This document shows positions 9,203 to 17,785 of a stretch of DNA of 64,000 bases, piece by piece; positions within the stretch are counted from its first letter, which is position 1, and the number at the start of each line of letters is the position of its first letter. The position numbers and the translations under genes were made by a program. The notes below the pieces were generated by a model. That model was not told where the DNA came from and ran no database searches. It was given only the letters and a program-made list of their open reading frames with translations. Source of the DNA: Proteiniphilum acetatigenes DSM 18083 (GTDB lineage: Bacteria; Bacteroidota; Bacteroidia; Bacteroidales; Dysgonomonadaceae). The DNA lies in NCBI RefSeq assembly GCF_000380985.1, contig NZ_KB905695.1, forward strand, positions 62,001 to 126,000, written 5' to 3'.

Positions 9203-10213
9203 TTATTTTTTGCTTACGTCATGTACGCCGGCTTCCTCAAAACCGGCCATTTCGTTGAGAAAGATCAATGCCGATCTGATAAGAGGATAAGCCAGAGTGA
9301 CACCAGTGCCTTCGCCTAACCGTAGGTTGAGGTGAAGGATTGGATCGCCTTGCAGATATTCAAGCATCAATATATGGCCCTTCTCATCCGACGAATGGCT
9401 GAAGAGAGTATTTTCAAGGATATCGGGTTGCATTTCGTATGCAGTAAGAAAGGCGGAAGTAGCGATAAATCCGTCGGCAATGATCAGCATATTCAACCGT
9501 TTCGCCTCAAGTACGGCTCCACACATCATCGCAATTTCGAATCCTCCGAATGTAGCCAGTATTTCGAGTGGCGTAGCGGGATTATATTTTTCTGCAACCC
9601 GTCGAAGGACATCGCATTTATGGCGGACACCTGTATCATCATGTCCGGCACCACGCCCAACGCACTCTTCGAGTGGAATGCCGGCGAATTTGTGCAGCAG
9701 TAATGATGCCGGTGAGGTATTTCCAATACCCATTTCTCCGAAACCGATCACGTTGCAGCCATTCTCAAATTCCTGACGGACAAATTCTGCTCCTTTTTCC
9801 ATCGCCTTGTGACAGATCTCTATGCTCATGGCCGGTTCATACAACATATTGTAGGTTCCACGGCCTAGTTTGGCATCGATAACACCTGATCCTGTCGGAA
9901 AATCGAAATCGACACCGGCATCGATAATTTTCAGGTTGATACCGTGCTGGCGTGCGAACACATTGATCCCGGCGCCTCCGTGGACGAAATTCATCACCAT
10001 CTGATGGGTGATCTCTTTCGGGCAGGGGCTTACCCCCTCGTCGGCAATGCCATGATCAGCCGCAAATACCAGTATGGCAGGATTACGCAGTTCGGGCGTC
10101 AGTGTTTGTTGTATCCTGCCGATCTTAAAAGCAATCTCTTCAAGTTTGCCGAGTGAACCTACCGGCTTTGTGCGGCTGTTGATCTTACTACGAAGTGCAG
10201 TTTCAATATTCAT
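9203..10213 (-). CDS. cobT: Nicotinate-nucleotide--dimethylbenzimidazole phosphoribosyltransferase CobT
   Basis: 336 residues, cytoplasmic. It activates the lower-ligand base by transferring ribose phosphate from nicotinate mononucleotide. Conserved segments are KPVGSLGKLE (about 16-25), VFAADHGIADEGVSP, FVHGGAGINVFAR, GFGEMGIGNTSPASLL and the C-terminal LRLGEGTGVTLA, whose Glu is the catalytic base in the family. Length is normal (about 340-350). It is directly followed by cobS. Confidence 0.96.
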   Translation of the reverse strand: MNIETALRSKINSRTKPVGSLGKLEEIAFKIGRIQQTLTPELRNPAILVFAADHGIADEGVSPCPKEITHQMVMNFVHGGAGINVFARQHGINLKIIDAGVDFDFPTGSGVIDAKLGRGTYNMLYEPAMSIEICHKAMEKGAEFVRQEFENGCNVIGFGEMGIGNTSPASLLLHKFAGIPLEECVGRGAGHDDTGVRHKCDVLRRVAEKYNPATPLEILATFGGFEIAMMCGAVLEAKRLNMLIIADGFIATSAFLTAYEMQPDILENTLFSHSSDEKGHILMLEYLQGDPILHLNLRLGEGTGVTLAYPLIRSALIFLNEMAGFEEAGVHDVSKK

Positions 10214-10235
10214 GTTTTTTAAACTAAAAGAAGTT

Positions 10236-10340
10236 AGAACTAAGAACTAAGAATTAAGAAATTAGAATTGGGAACTTAGAACTGGAAGTGGAGAAGTCAA
10301 GAAATACAATTTTCAATTTTCAACTTTCAATTATTCATCA
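10236..10340. repeat. Low-complexity A/T repeats between cobU and cobT
   Basis: The 145-base cobU-cobT gap contains AACTAAGAACTAAGAATTAAG-like repeats (10236-10280) and then CAATTTTCAATTTTCAACT and related strings (10307-10340). The end of this block is nearly the same as 40062-40096, before btuF. No coding potential is visible. Confidence 0.55.
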
Positions 10341-10358
10341 CCTAACCACTTTCCCCAC

Positions 10359-10868
10359 CTACTTCAGTTGCAACGGAATCCCCGATACCATCATGTAAGC
10401 CTTATCGGCCGATGCGACAATATGCTGGTTGACCCATCCCTGCAGGTCTGTGAAATGGCGCGAAGCCTCATCGGGAGCATGAAGTCCCATTCCAATTTCG
10501 TTACTGACAACGATCAGCCGGAAATCCTGCTGAATGAAACCGTTCCATTCCGACTTTGCCTCTTCCAGTGCAGCATCGAGATTGTAGCCGTTTTCGTGAA
10601 AGATATTGGTCAGCCACAGTGTGATGCAGTCGAGCAGTACTGTCCGTCCGTCAAGGGAGAGTGAACTCAGTCGTTTCTCCTCTTCGATGGTTTCCCATTG
10701 CTCGCCACGGTCAGCCTGATGACGGCGGATACGCTGCTCGAAATCATCGTCCCAGCGACGGGCCGTCGCCAGATACAACGGGTTAGCGGAATATTCTTCC
10801 GTCAACTTTTGTGCAAACCGGCTTTTGCCTGATCGTTGTCCGCCTGTTATGAAAATAATCTCCCGCAT
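10359..10868 (-). CDS. cobU: Bifunctional adenosylcobinamide kinase / adenosylcobinamide-phosphate guanylyltransferase CobU
   Basis: 169 residues. The P-loop GGQRSGKS (9-16) starts the protein, followed by the family segments YLATARRWDDDFEQRIRRHQ and the strand-loop VLLDCITLWLTN, and VVSNEIGMGLHAPD. CobU phosphorylates adenosylcobinamide and then transfers GMP to it, making the acceptor used by CobS. Length fits. It follows btuB by 138 bases; a TAnnTTTG-type string (CAAATTTA on the plus strand, 10990-10997) lies in this gap and could be an internal promoter, though no good -33 element was seen. Confidence 0.95.
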   Translation of the reverse strand: MREIIFITGGQRSGKSRFAQKLTEEYSANPLYLATARRWDDDFEQRIRRHQADRGEQWETIEEEKRLSSLSLDGRTVLLDCITLWLTNIFHENGYNLDAALEEAKSEWNGFIQQDFRLIVVSNEIGMGLHAPDEASRHFTDLQGWVNQHIVASADKAYMMVSGIPLQLK

Positions 10869-11006
10869 TATTCTACAGTTTTATTTCTATTTATAGTCAG
10901 AACCCGACACACTGTGGCTGTTTCAGCACTACTGTCATCCCGGACGAGTTTCATTTTTATAGTCAGGATTTATCCTGCAGGGATTGGTGCAAATTTACCG
11001 AATTCT

Positions 11007-13145
11007 TTAGAATGAATAGCTGAACGAACCCATAATACTGCGTCCCGGCATATTGTATCCGTCTTTTTCACTGTAATTTTCATCAAACAGGTTGGAGACG
11101 GAGATACCGATGCGTGCCTGCGGTGTTACGTTATAGTAGGCAGAATAATCGAATACCAGATGAGCCGAATGCTGGAGGATCTGGTCGGTTGTTTCATAAT
11201 CGCCTTTGGTGTAATAATCCTCCGGTTTTATATCAGGACGAAGGTTAGCCCATACCATCCAGTCATTCTCGAGCCGTTTTCCGATATAACGGGCATTCAG
11301 TCGGGTTACGAAACCGTGGTTGTTGTCAAATGTAATCCCGAAGTTTCCGGTATTGCGGCGGACGTATAACATATCTTTGGTCAGCGTTTTTTCATCCGGT
11401 GTACCTTTGTCTTTTATTTCATCAAACTTGTCATTGAAAAGATGAGTAAAACCGGCATACAGTTCGAAGCTATAGCGTGATCCAAGGGCTTTGGCGATAT
11501 CGGAAGAGAACATGATTTCCAAACCGTTCATACGACCCTTGTCGGCATTGTCGAAAGTATAATATGTTTCATTAGTCGTTTCATCGGTCTCCAGAACATT
11601 GACAATTTTATTGGTATAAAATGCGTGGAAATAAGTAAAATCGATATTCAGCCATTCATTATTTGAAATATTCATCCCGAAATCGAATGAGGTGGATGTT
11701 TCTGCCTTCAGATTTTCATTTCCCCTGTATTGCATGCCTCCCGCTTCGAATCTCCCGGCCATCTTATAGGCGTCGGGTACGTAAAATGCATTTCCTGCAC
11801 TGGCATGGAGATTCAGCATTGGTGTAAGGAAATATTTGATCCCCACCGAAGGATTAAAGTTGGAATAACCATTGCTCTTTTTTTCATTACCCAGAAAATC
11901 ATCGGCTTCCAGGGTAAATTTTGTATAGTTGTAACGCAAGCCGGCATTGACGAAAAGATTACCCTTAGTATAAGCACCCTGCGCAAAAACCGAAGAAGCC
12001 AGATTATTGTGATTAGGGCGGTAGGGGCTTGTAGGCGTCATTTTATCGGTAAAGCGTTCAGTAGAGACATTATGTGCGTCCAGATCGATTCCTCCGATCA
12101 GTTGGAAGGCGCCCCAGGTATGCGTATCACTCAGCTTTAATCCGTATTGTCTGACCGATTCACGATAATTGATAAATCCGTCCCCGGTATTGTTATCGTA
12201 ATTACTTTCATTGTACACTGAATAATAGGGAGAGATCAGGAGTGTGTTGTTAAAAGTAGCACGGCGGATATCTACTGTTGTATTGGTACGGTCGAAGTCT
12301 TTCTTGCTCAATCCTTCCGAATGCCAGTAGTTGCCGGGCATTTCAATATCATTTGATGTGACGAATATTCCGGATAAGTCGGCACTCCATTTATCATTGA
12401 ATCCAATATTCAGTTTCCCCATAAACTGATTGATCTGGTATTGACTGTTTGTCATGATGTCGCCATACGACTTTTTATCCAGGATCAGTTCTTCTGTTTC
12501 AGAAACAGACAGCAGGTTTTTCTTCCCGATGCGATAGTCCTTATCCTGCGCTTTCCGTGAAAATCCGAGCGCTAAGGAAACATTATCGGAAACGCCTCCC
12601 GATGCATATCCGTTGAAATTGGTCTGTCCGAAGTTTCCGGCGCTGAGGCTGATATTGCCTGTCCGTGTATTGCCTGGTCTACGTGTGATGATGTTGATTA
12701 CACCTCCCATTGCATCCGAGCCGTAAAGCACCGAATAGGGACCTTTTACCACTTCTATCCTCTCGATAAAATCGGTTGGTATGGATGTCAGGTTGGTTGT
12801 TCCGGCCGGTTTACCATCTATCAGTACCAGTGTGTAATTGCGGTTATGGGCGGAAGGACTGAACCCGCGCATACCCACTGCCGATGAAGCACCGGGATAT
12901 TGTATGATATCCAGATTGACCGTCCGTTTAAGCAGATCAGCAGCATTGTCAGCCTGTACTGTGGCTATTTTTTTACTGTCGATGATCTCCACTTTCTGGG
13001 GGATACTCTTTAATGGAAGTCCCATACGGGTAGCGGTAACTACCACTTCATCCAGGTCATATGATTGTTCGGCAGAATCCTGTGCATAGAGGCATGTACC
13101 GGCGAAAAACAGGGCAATGATGCCCGAAAAAAAGTTCTTATTCAT
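11007..13145 (-). CDS. btuB: Cobalamin TonB-dependent outer-membrane receptor BtuB
   Basis: 712 residues from the start chosen here (Met18 of the longest frame, 13145), because MNKNFFSGIIALFFAGTCLY is a clear signal peptide and the preceding 17 residues are not. A plug domain follows the TonB-box-like DEVVVTATR, with VGMRGF, LVLIDGKPAG, IERIEVVKGPYSVLYGSDAMGGVINIITR as hallmarks. The rest is a 22-strand barrel ending in an aromatic residue (SYSF). It is assigned to B12 by its position as first gene behind a cobalamin riboswitch and before cobU; the sequence alone shows only a TonB-dependent receptor. It has no SusD partner. Confidence 0.88.
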   Translation of the reverse strand: MNKNFFSGIIALFFAGTCLYAQDSAEQSYDLDEVVVTATRMGLPLKSIPQKVEIIDSKKIATVQADNAADLLKRTVNLDIIQYPGASSAVGMRGFSPSAHNRNYTLVLIDGKPAGTTNLTSIPTDFIERIEVVKGPYSVLYGSDAMGGVINIITRRPGNTRTGNISLSAGNFGQTNFNGYASGGVSDNVSLALGFSRKAQDKDYRIGKKNLLSVSETEELILDKKSYGDIMTNSQYQINQFMGKLNIGFNDKWSADLSGIFVTSNDIEMPGNYWHSEGLSKKDFDRTNTTVDIRRATFNNTLLISPYYSVYNESNYDNNTGDGFINYRESVRQYGLKLSDTHTWGAFQLIGGIDLDAHNVSTERFTDKMTPTSPYRPNHNNLASSVFAQGAYTKGNLFVNAGLRYNYTKFTLEADDFLGNEKKSNGYSNFNPSVGIKYFLTPMLNLHASAGNAFYVPDAYKMAGRFEAGGMQYRGNENLKAETSTSFDFGMNISNNEWLNIDFTYFHAFYTNKIVNVLETDETTNETYYTFDNADKGRMNGLEIMFSSDIAKALGSRYSFELYAGFTHLFNDKFDEIKDKGTPDEKTLTKDMLYVRRNTGNFGITFDNNHGFVTRLNARYIGKRLENDWMVWANLRPDIKPEDYYTKGDYETTDQILQHSAHLVFDYSAYYNVTPQARIGISVSNLFDENYSEKDGYNMPGRSIMGSFSYSF

Positions 13146-13269
13146 TGTTGAGAAAAAATTTACAGTTAAACATTTGTTTGAACCATAAACTTTCAAGGGA
13201 GAGTGTGTTGTGAAATTCCGATTGGTGGGAAATATAGAAAACCGGAAATAGTCTCAACGCTGCTTTTAT

Positions 13270-13477
13270 CCCGAAAGCTTGGATGGCTGATGCTTTCGGG
13301 CAGGTCTTCCGGCTCGTTCCCGGTTATCCGTTGCCTTCCCACCCCGATTTATCGGGACAGTGACTTGCACATTTGAAAATGCCGGATAACCGTATAAAAG
13401 GGGAACATACGGCTGCGGGTACAGCTTCGGCTTCTTTGCGTACGGCAAACTACCGAATTCCTTTATACCCGAAAAGC
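13270..13477 (-). promoter_or_regulatory. Cobalamin riboswitch with expression platform, upstream of btuB
   Basis: Read on the minus strand, the leader has the B12-box segment GAGCCGGAAGACCTGCCC (13315-13298) and the upstream core GTCACTGTCCCGATAAATCG continuing to GGTGGGAAGGC, both close to the E. coli btuB aptamer. The closing helix P1 is GCTTTTCGGG (13477-13468) with CCCGAAAGC (13300-13292). The same 3' strand can instead pair perfectly with GCTTTCGGG at 13278-13270, so two exclusive structures can form. The btuB start is 125 bases downstream. Control of btuB and probably the whole cob run by cobalamin is inferred; no clear U-tract follows the alternative hairpin, so translational control or an unseen later structure is possible. 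Confidence 0.9.
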
Positions 13478-13481
13478 AGCG

Positions 13482-13489
13482 CAAAGGTA
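13482..13489 (-). promoter_or_regulatory. -7 box of the riboswitch-controlled cobalamin operon
   Basis: CAAAGGTA on the plus strand equals TACCTTTG on the minus strand, an exact TAnnTTTG. It lies 5 bases before the first strand of the riboswitch P1 helix, as expected for a promoter whose transcript starts just at the aptamer. Confidence 0.65.
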
Positions 13490-13558
13490 CTACTTTTATT
13501 TGTGAGCGGGAAATAAATCATTCCGGGATTTTGTGAAATGTTAAAGTTTTATTTATTG

Positions 13559-13589
13559 TTGTTTTTATAATTTTTATTTTCTAAGTTTG
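13559..13589 (+). promoter_or_regulatory. Promoter of the lacI-type regulator
   Basis: TTG at 13559-13561 and TAAGTTTG (TAnnTTTG) at 13582-13589 are separated by 20 bases, the normal Bacteroidetes spacing. The transcript would start inside the operator at 13593-13606. Confidence 0.6.
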
Positions 13590-13592
13590 CAA

Positions 13593-13606
13593 CTTAATCG
13601 GTTAAA
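13593..13606. promoter_or_regulatory. LacI-family operator 1 (autoregulatory)
   Basis: CTTAAT-CG-GTTAAA, a palindrome with the central CG dyad of LacI/PurR-type sites. It is 4 bases after the -7 box and 7 bases before the regulator's ATG, so binding would block the regulator's own transcription. It matches operators at 14659-14672 and 14733-14746. Confidence 0.65.
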
Positions 13607-13613
13607 CTAGCCT

Positions 13614-14636
13614 ATGCGTCCATCTTTAAAAGACATAGCGAAAGAGTTGAATCTGTCGAAAACGACAGTGTCGTGGGTATTGTCCGGACGGGCGCAACAA
13701 AAAGGGATCAGTGAGTCGACAGCAAATAAGGTTCTTGAGTATGCCATGGAACTTAACTATCAGCCGAATTTGATAGCAAGAAGTCTCAATACCGGAACAA
13801 CTAAAACGATAGGACTGATACTTCCCTCTATCTCTGATAGCTTTTATTCGGAAGTAGCGCGGGAAATAGAGTCAGAAGCCCGAAAGAACGGGTATTCGCT
13901 GATGATAGGTAGTTCTGAATCTGATATAGATCGGGAAGATGAAATTGTCAGACTGTTTAAAGCTAAAGTGGTTGATGGGATCATTATTGCCCCTACCAAA
14001 CGTTCAAAAATTGAAATTCAACGATTAATAGATGAATCATATCCGTTAGTAACCATAGACCGTTACTTTCCGGAGTTGAATGCTACCTATATTATCATCA
14101 ATAACAGAGATAGCAGTTATATGCTGACCAAACATCTTATCAATAAGGGATGTAAAAAGATAGCAATTCTGACTACAAATTCGTATCTTACCACAATGAA
14201 TCAGCGTAGAGAAGGTTATGAAGACGCTTTACGGGAATCAAAACTAGGTATTGATCCGGATTTATACGGGGAAGTTAATTTTGTGGATTATGAAAAAAAT
14301 ATTTATAAAGTTTTAGATGATATCTTTAAGAATGTACCTGATGTGGATGGTTTCTTTTTTACGACTCACATTTTAGCGCTTGAAACTTTTCAGTATTTTC
14401 ATACAAGAAAAATAAAGCCGGAGTTTGAGTTTGCAAGCATTCACGGGGTTCCAATCTTTAAAGTTGTAGCACCTCGTATAAATGTTGCGAGAATGCCGAT
14501 AGAAGATATAGGCAGAAATGCGGTTAGCTTATTAATTGAGCAAATTGATTTTGTTAAACAAAATCGAACAAAACGAAATAGGAAAATTGAGCCTAAGCAA
14601 TTAATCCTTTCCTGCTCGTTGGATTTTCGTAGTTAG
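13614..14636 (+). CDS. LacI-family transcriptional regulator of the glycan locus
   Basis: 340 residues. An N-terminal helix-turn-helix (SLKDIAKELNLSKTTVSWVL, 4-23) and hinge (YQPNLIARSLNTG, about 47-59) precede a periplasmic-binding-protein-like sensor domain that begins TIGLILPSISDSFYSEVARE. It presumably senses a mono- or disaccharide released by the locus and leaves its operators when bound. The three matching palindromes around the gene and the next promoter support local action. LacI regulators are less usual for such loci than hybrid two-component sensors, SusR or ECF sigma factors. The effector sugar cannot be read from sequence. Confidence 0.93.
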   Translation: MRPSLKDIAKELNLSKTTVSWVLSGRAQQKGISESTANKVLEYAMELNYQPNLIARSLNTGTTKTIGLILPSISDSFYSEVAREIESEARKNGYSLMIGSSESDIDREDEIVRLFKAKVVDGIIIAPTKRSKIEIQRLIDESYPLVTIDRYFPELNATYIIINNRDSSYMLTKHLINKGCKKIAILTTNSYLTTMNQRREGYEDALRESKLGIDPDLYGEVNFVDYEKNIYKVLDDIFKNVPDVDGFFFTTHILALETFQYFHTRKIKPEFEFASIHGVPIFKVVAPRINVARMPIEDIGRNAVSLLIEQIDFVKQNRTKRNRKIEPKQLILSCSLDFRS

Positions 14637-14658
14637 CAATTATTTTTTTAATTCTTTA

Positions 14659-14672
14659 TTTAACCGTTCAAG
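14659..14672. promoter_or_regulatory. LacI-family operator 2, overlapping the rhamnosidase promoter
   Basis: TTTAAC-CG-TTCAAG, one mismatch per half to CTTAAM-CG-KTTAAG. It lies just upstream of the -7 box at 14679-14686, in the -33 region. Its centre is 74 bases from the centre of operator 3, close to seven helical turns. Confidence 0.65.
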
Positions 14673-14678
14673 TAAATT

Positions 14679-14686
14679 TATTTTTG
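14679..14686 (+). promoter_or_regulatory. -7 box of the rhamnosidase promoter
   Basis: TATTTTTG matches TAnnTTTG exactly. The region where the -33 element should lie is occupied by operator 2. Confidence 0.55.
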
Positions 14687-14732
14687 CATAAATGAAAGAT
14701 TATTTAGTTGTAGATTACATAGAAAAATTAAA

Positions 14733-14746
14733 CTTAACCGTTTAAG
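14733..14746. promoter_or_regulatory. LacI-family operator 3, in the rhamnosidase leader
   Basis: CTTAAC-CG-TTTAAG is the best copy: the two halves are complementary except for the bases next to the CG. It sits immediately before the ribosome binding site of the rhamnosidase. Confidence 0.7.
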
Positions 14747-14747
14747 T

Positions 14748-14756
14748 AAGGAGGTG
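14748..14756 (+). promoter_or_regulatory. Strong Shine-Dalgarno sequence before the rhamnosidase
   Basis: AAGGAGGTGA begins here, 4-5 bases before the ATG at 14761. This is a near-perfect match to the anti-Shine-Dalgarno sequence. Most genes in this window have no such site, as is usual for Bacteroidetes. It supports the start at 14761. Confidence 0.7.
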
Positions 14757-14760
14757 AATC

Positions 14761-17376
14761 ATGAAAAAATTAGTGATAGGGATAGTGAGTGGTCTTATCT
14801 TTTTTAGTTCATGTAAAAATGATTCTGTGACGATTTCTGATTTGCGGTGTGAATATTTGAAATCACCCATCAATATTGATGAACAAAATCCTCGTTTTAC
14901 ATGGACTTACCAATCGGATAATGGAGATTTTGTACAGAAAGCCTATAAATTGGATATGGCTGTTTCTAAGCAAGCTTTAGAAGAAGGAATATTTTTTTGG
15001 ACATCAGGCAAAATACCAGGTAATATAAATAGGGTAGAATATACAGGTGAAAAAAGCTTAGAGTCTCATACACAGTATTATTGGCGTGTCACCTCGTGGA
15101 GTCGTAAAGATAATATTCTTGTATCTGCTGTAGACAGTTTTGAAACATCAATGATGCATACTTCAGACTGGATAGCCCAATGGATAACGGATAAAAATGA
15201 CAAATCGTTTGGTCCTGCTCCTATGTTTCGAAAAACTTTTGATATAGAGAAAGAGATTGAATCAGCTAAACTCTATATAAGTGCGGCCGCCTATTATTTA
15301 TTGTATGTAAACGGAGACGCTCCGAATGATATGAAACTGGATCCTGGCTATACACATTATGATAAAAGGAATTTGTATTCGACCATAGATATTACAGAAT
15401 CCCTTCGAAAAGGACGTAATATTGTCGCGACTGTTTTGGGAAATGGTTTTTTTAATGCAGATGCACCTGTGGCTACATGGGATTTCGAAAAAGCACAATG
15501 GCGTGATAGAGCAAAGATGATAATGGAGATCCATATAAGGTACATAGATGGGACTACCATGATAATACCGACAGATGACACATGGAAAACCTCGATAGGG
15601 CCTCATATATACAACAATATATATAGCGGAGAAATGTATGATGCCCGAAAAGAAATCCCTAATTGGAATAATCTTCAATTTGATGATGGTGACTGGGATT
15701 ATGCCATAGTCACGAGCTCTCCATCACCCTTGTTAGTGTCACAAACTATGCAGCCTATGCGAGTTACAAAAGAAATACCGGCAGTCTCTATGCAGGCCTT
15801 TGGTGATACCGTTTTTGTTTTTGATATGGGAATCAATCTCTCCGGAGTTTGTAATATAAAATTAAGAGGCAAGAGAGGGACAAAAGTGACGCTTACTCAC
15901 GGAGAACTTCTAAAGGATAATGGACGGATAGAAATGAGAAATCTGGATATTTATTATAAACCGATTAAGGATGTTGAATTTCAGACGGACACATACTTTG
16001 TGAAAGGGGAAGGAGAAGAGTCGTTCACTCCTGAATTTACTTATCATGGATTTCGTTATGTTGAAGTTAAATCCGATTCACCTATTGTCTTGAAAAAGCA
16101 GGATTTATCAGCACTTTTCATCCATTCCGATTTGGAAAAAGTTGGGCATTTTAGCTGTTCAAATGAATTATTGAATAAAATATGGGAAGCAACCAATCAG
16201 TCGTACTTAAGCAATCTTCATAGTATTCCTACCGATTGTCCCCAACGAGAAAAAAATGGATGGACCGCCGATGGACATGTGGCTATAGATTTGGCTTTAT
16301 TAAATTATGATGGAATTAAATTTTATGAGAAATGGCTGGATGATTTTATAGATAATCAGAGGCCTGAGGGCAATATTTCCGGCATAATTCCCAGTTCGGG
16401 TTGGGGGTATGATGATTGGATAGGCCCCGTATGGGATGCGGCATTATTTATAATACCGGATGCTTTGGAAAGATATTATGGAGATACAAGAGCTATTTAT
16501 AAAATTTATAATACATGCAAGAAGTATTTGAATTATCTCAAAAACAGAGAAAATGAAAATGGAACGGTAACCTATGGTATAGGGGATTGGGTATATTATA
16601 ATACCCAAACACCTACAGATTACACTACTACCTGTTTCTATTACCTGGATAATGTCTTAATGGCGCGTTTTGCTGAAATAACAGGAAATGCCAGTGAACC
16701 TTATAAAAAGAAAGCAGAGAATTTAAAAACTCTTATCAATAAAAAATATTTCAATCATCAGACCTGCTTCTATGCCAATGGCTCACAGACCGCTCAGGCT
16801 GTGGCACTTGCTTTTGGGATTGTACCGGAAGAATATGAAACAAAGGTTGCGGAAAATTTAAATAAATCCATTATAGAAAATGATTATCATTTGGATTTTG
16901 GTGTATTGGGGAGCAAGTATGTTCCAAGAATGTTGTCGAAATACGGCTATGCCGAGACTGCTTATCTGATGGCCACACGGGAAACAGCCCCTTCCTGGGG
17001 TAACTGGATAAAGTCAGGATTTACGACATTACCTGAAACATGGGTCTTATCACCTGATTTCCGTGATGCATCAATCAATCATGTGTTTCTGGGAGACATA
17101 AGTGCCTGGATGGTAAATACGCTGGCTGGAATAAATTATGATGTTGAAAACCGGGGATTTGAAAATATTATTATAAAGCCGGACTATATTGAGGATCTTT
17201 CATGGGTGAAAGGAGAATATAAGTCCGTAAAGGGTGTGATTAAATCGGAATGGGCACGCGAAGGCGACAAAATCAGGCTTTTGGTTACTATTCCATTAAA
17301 TACCAGAGCAACCATTTATACTGATAAAATGATAGAAGTTGGAGGAGGCCGTTACGAATTTGTATTCGATAATTGA
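14761..17376 (+). CDS. Alpha-L-rhamnosidase, GH78, lipoprotein
   Basis: 871 residues. The signal peptide ends in a lipobox (FFSSC, Cys at about 19), so it is membrane-anchored. An N-terminal fibronectin-III-like domain (about 25-130) precedes accessory beta domains, with DWIAQWI and RKTFDIEKEI typical of the family. The (alpha/alpha)6 catalytic domain follows. Catalytic residues known from Bacillus RhaB are all present: Asp492, Glu497 and Asp504 in TDCPQREKNGWTAD, and the general base Glu759 in TTLPETW. It removes terminal alpha-L-rhamnose. It is the first gene after the regulator, with its own promoter, operators and strong ribosome binding site. Confidence 0.95.
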   Translation: MKKLVIGIVSGLIFFSSCKNDSVTISDLRCEYLKSPINIDEQNPRFTWTYQSDNGDFVQKAYKLDMAVSKQALEEGIFFWTSGKIPGNINRVEYTGEKSLESHTQYYWRVTSWSRKDNILVSAVDSFETSMMHTSDWIAQWITDKNDKSFGPAPMFRKTFDIEKEIESAKLYISAAAYYLLYVNGDAPNDMKLDPGYTHYDKRNLYSTIDITESLRKGRNIVATVLGNGFFNADAPVATWDFEKAQWRDRAKMIMEIHIRYIDGTTMIIPTDDTWKTSIGPHIYNNIYSGEMYDARKEIPNWNNLQFDDGDWDYAIVTSSPSPLLVSQTMQPMRVTKEIPAVSMQAFGDTVFVFDMGINLSGVCNIKLRGKRGTKVTLTHGELLKDNGRIEMRNLDIYYKPIKDVEFQTDTYFVKGEGEESFTPEFTYHGFRYVEVKSDSPIVLKKQDLSALFIHSDLEKVGHFSCSNELLNKIWEATNQSYLSNLHSIPTDCPQREKNGWTADGHVAIDLALLNYDGIKFYEKWLDDFIDNQRPEGNISGIIPSSGWGYDDWIGPVWDAALFIIPDALERYYGDTRAIYKIYNTCKKYLNYLKNRENENGTVTYGIGDWVYYNTQTPTDYTTTCFYYLDNVLMARFAEITGNASEPYKKKAENLKTLINKKYFNHQTCFYANGSQTAQAVALAFGIVPEEYETKVAENLNKSIIENDYHLDFGVLGSKYVPRMLSKYGYAETAYLMATRETAPSWGNWIKSGFTTLPETWVLSPDFRDASINHVFLGDISAWMVNTLAGINYDVENRGFENIIIKPDYIEDLSWVKGEYKSVKGVIKSEWAREGDKIRLLVTIPLNTRATIYTDKMIEVGGGRYEFVFDN

Positions 17377-17785
17377 TAATCACAATAATCATTCATTATA
17401 CTTTATTGAAAGAATGGCTGACTATCTTTTCATTACTTACTTCTCAATTTTGAGTTGAATGTCTAACAATTATATACACATTGCCTATGGAATATTGAAA
17501 ATCATCTGGAATTTTTAAAGATAGAAATATCTTTTAGTGTAATCATGACGGAATGAATTCCGCAGATTGAAAGGATAATAATACAAATATTTGTTGTTAA
17601 AACGGTTTAGAATCCGTGACTTTTTCCGGCCTTTTTTAAGGTTTAGGAAAGTTTATTCTAAAACTTGAAAAATAAAATCTACTGATTGGAATAATATTTA
17701 GTAATACTGATCAGTCTATTCTCATAAGAGTAAGGAGATATTTTATTAGTGAACTTAGACTTTTTATTTTTAAATATTCGTTATT
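17377..17785. other. 409-base gap between rhamnosidase and susC
   Basis: No gene is seen. It holds a small palindrome CTCAATTTTGAG (17444-17455), a degenerate LacI-type operator (17597-17610) and A/T-rich sequence. No exact TAnnTTTG box was found, so a susC promoter here is likely but not located. Confidence 0.5.
17597..17610. promoter_or_regulatory. Degenerate LacI-family operator upstream of susC
   Basis: TTAAAA-CG-GTTTAG matches 4 of 6 bases on the left and 5 of 6 on the right of CTTAAM-CG-KTTAAG. It could extend the regulon to susC-susD. Chance occurrence in A/T-rich sequence is possible. Confidence 0.35.

Noticed and set aside
9332-9703. Plus-strand frame of 123 codons inside cobT
   Set aside because: It runs opposite to a well-conserved cobT gene and shows no recognisable domain.
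13266-13484. 72-codon minus-strand frame upstream of btuB
   Set aside because: It coincides exactly with the cobalamin riboswitch; RNA structure explains the sequence better than a protein.
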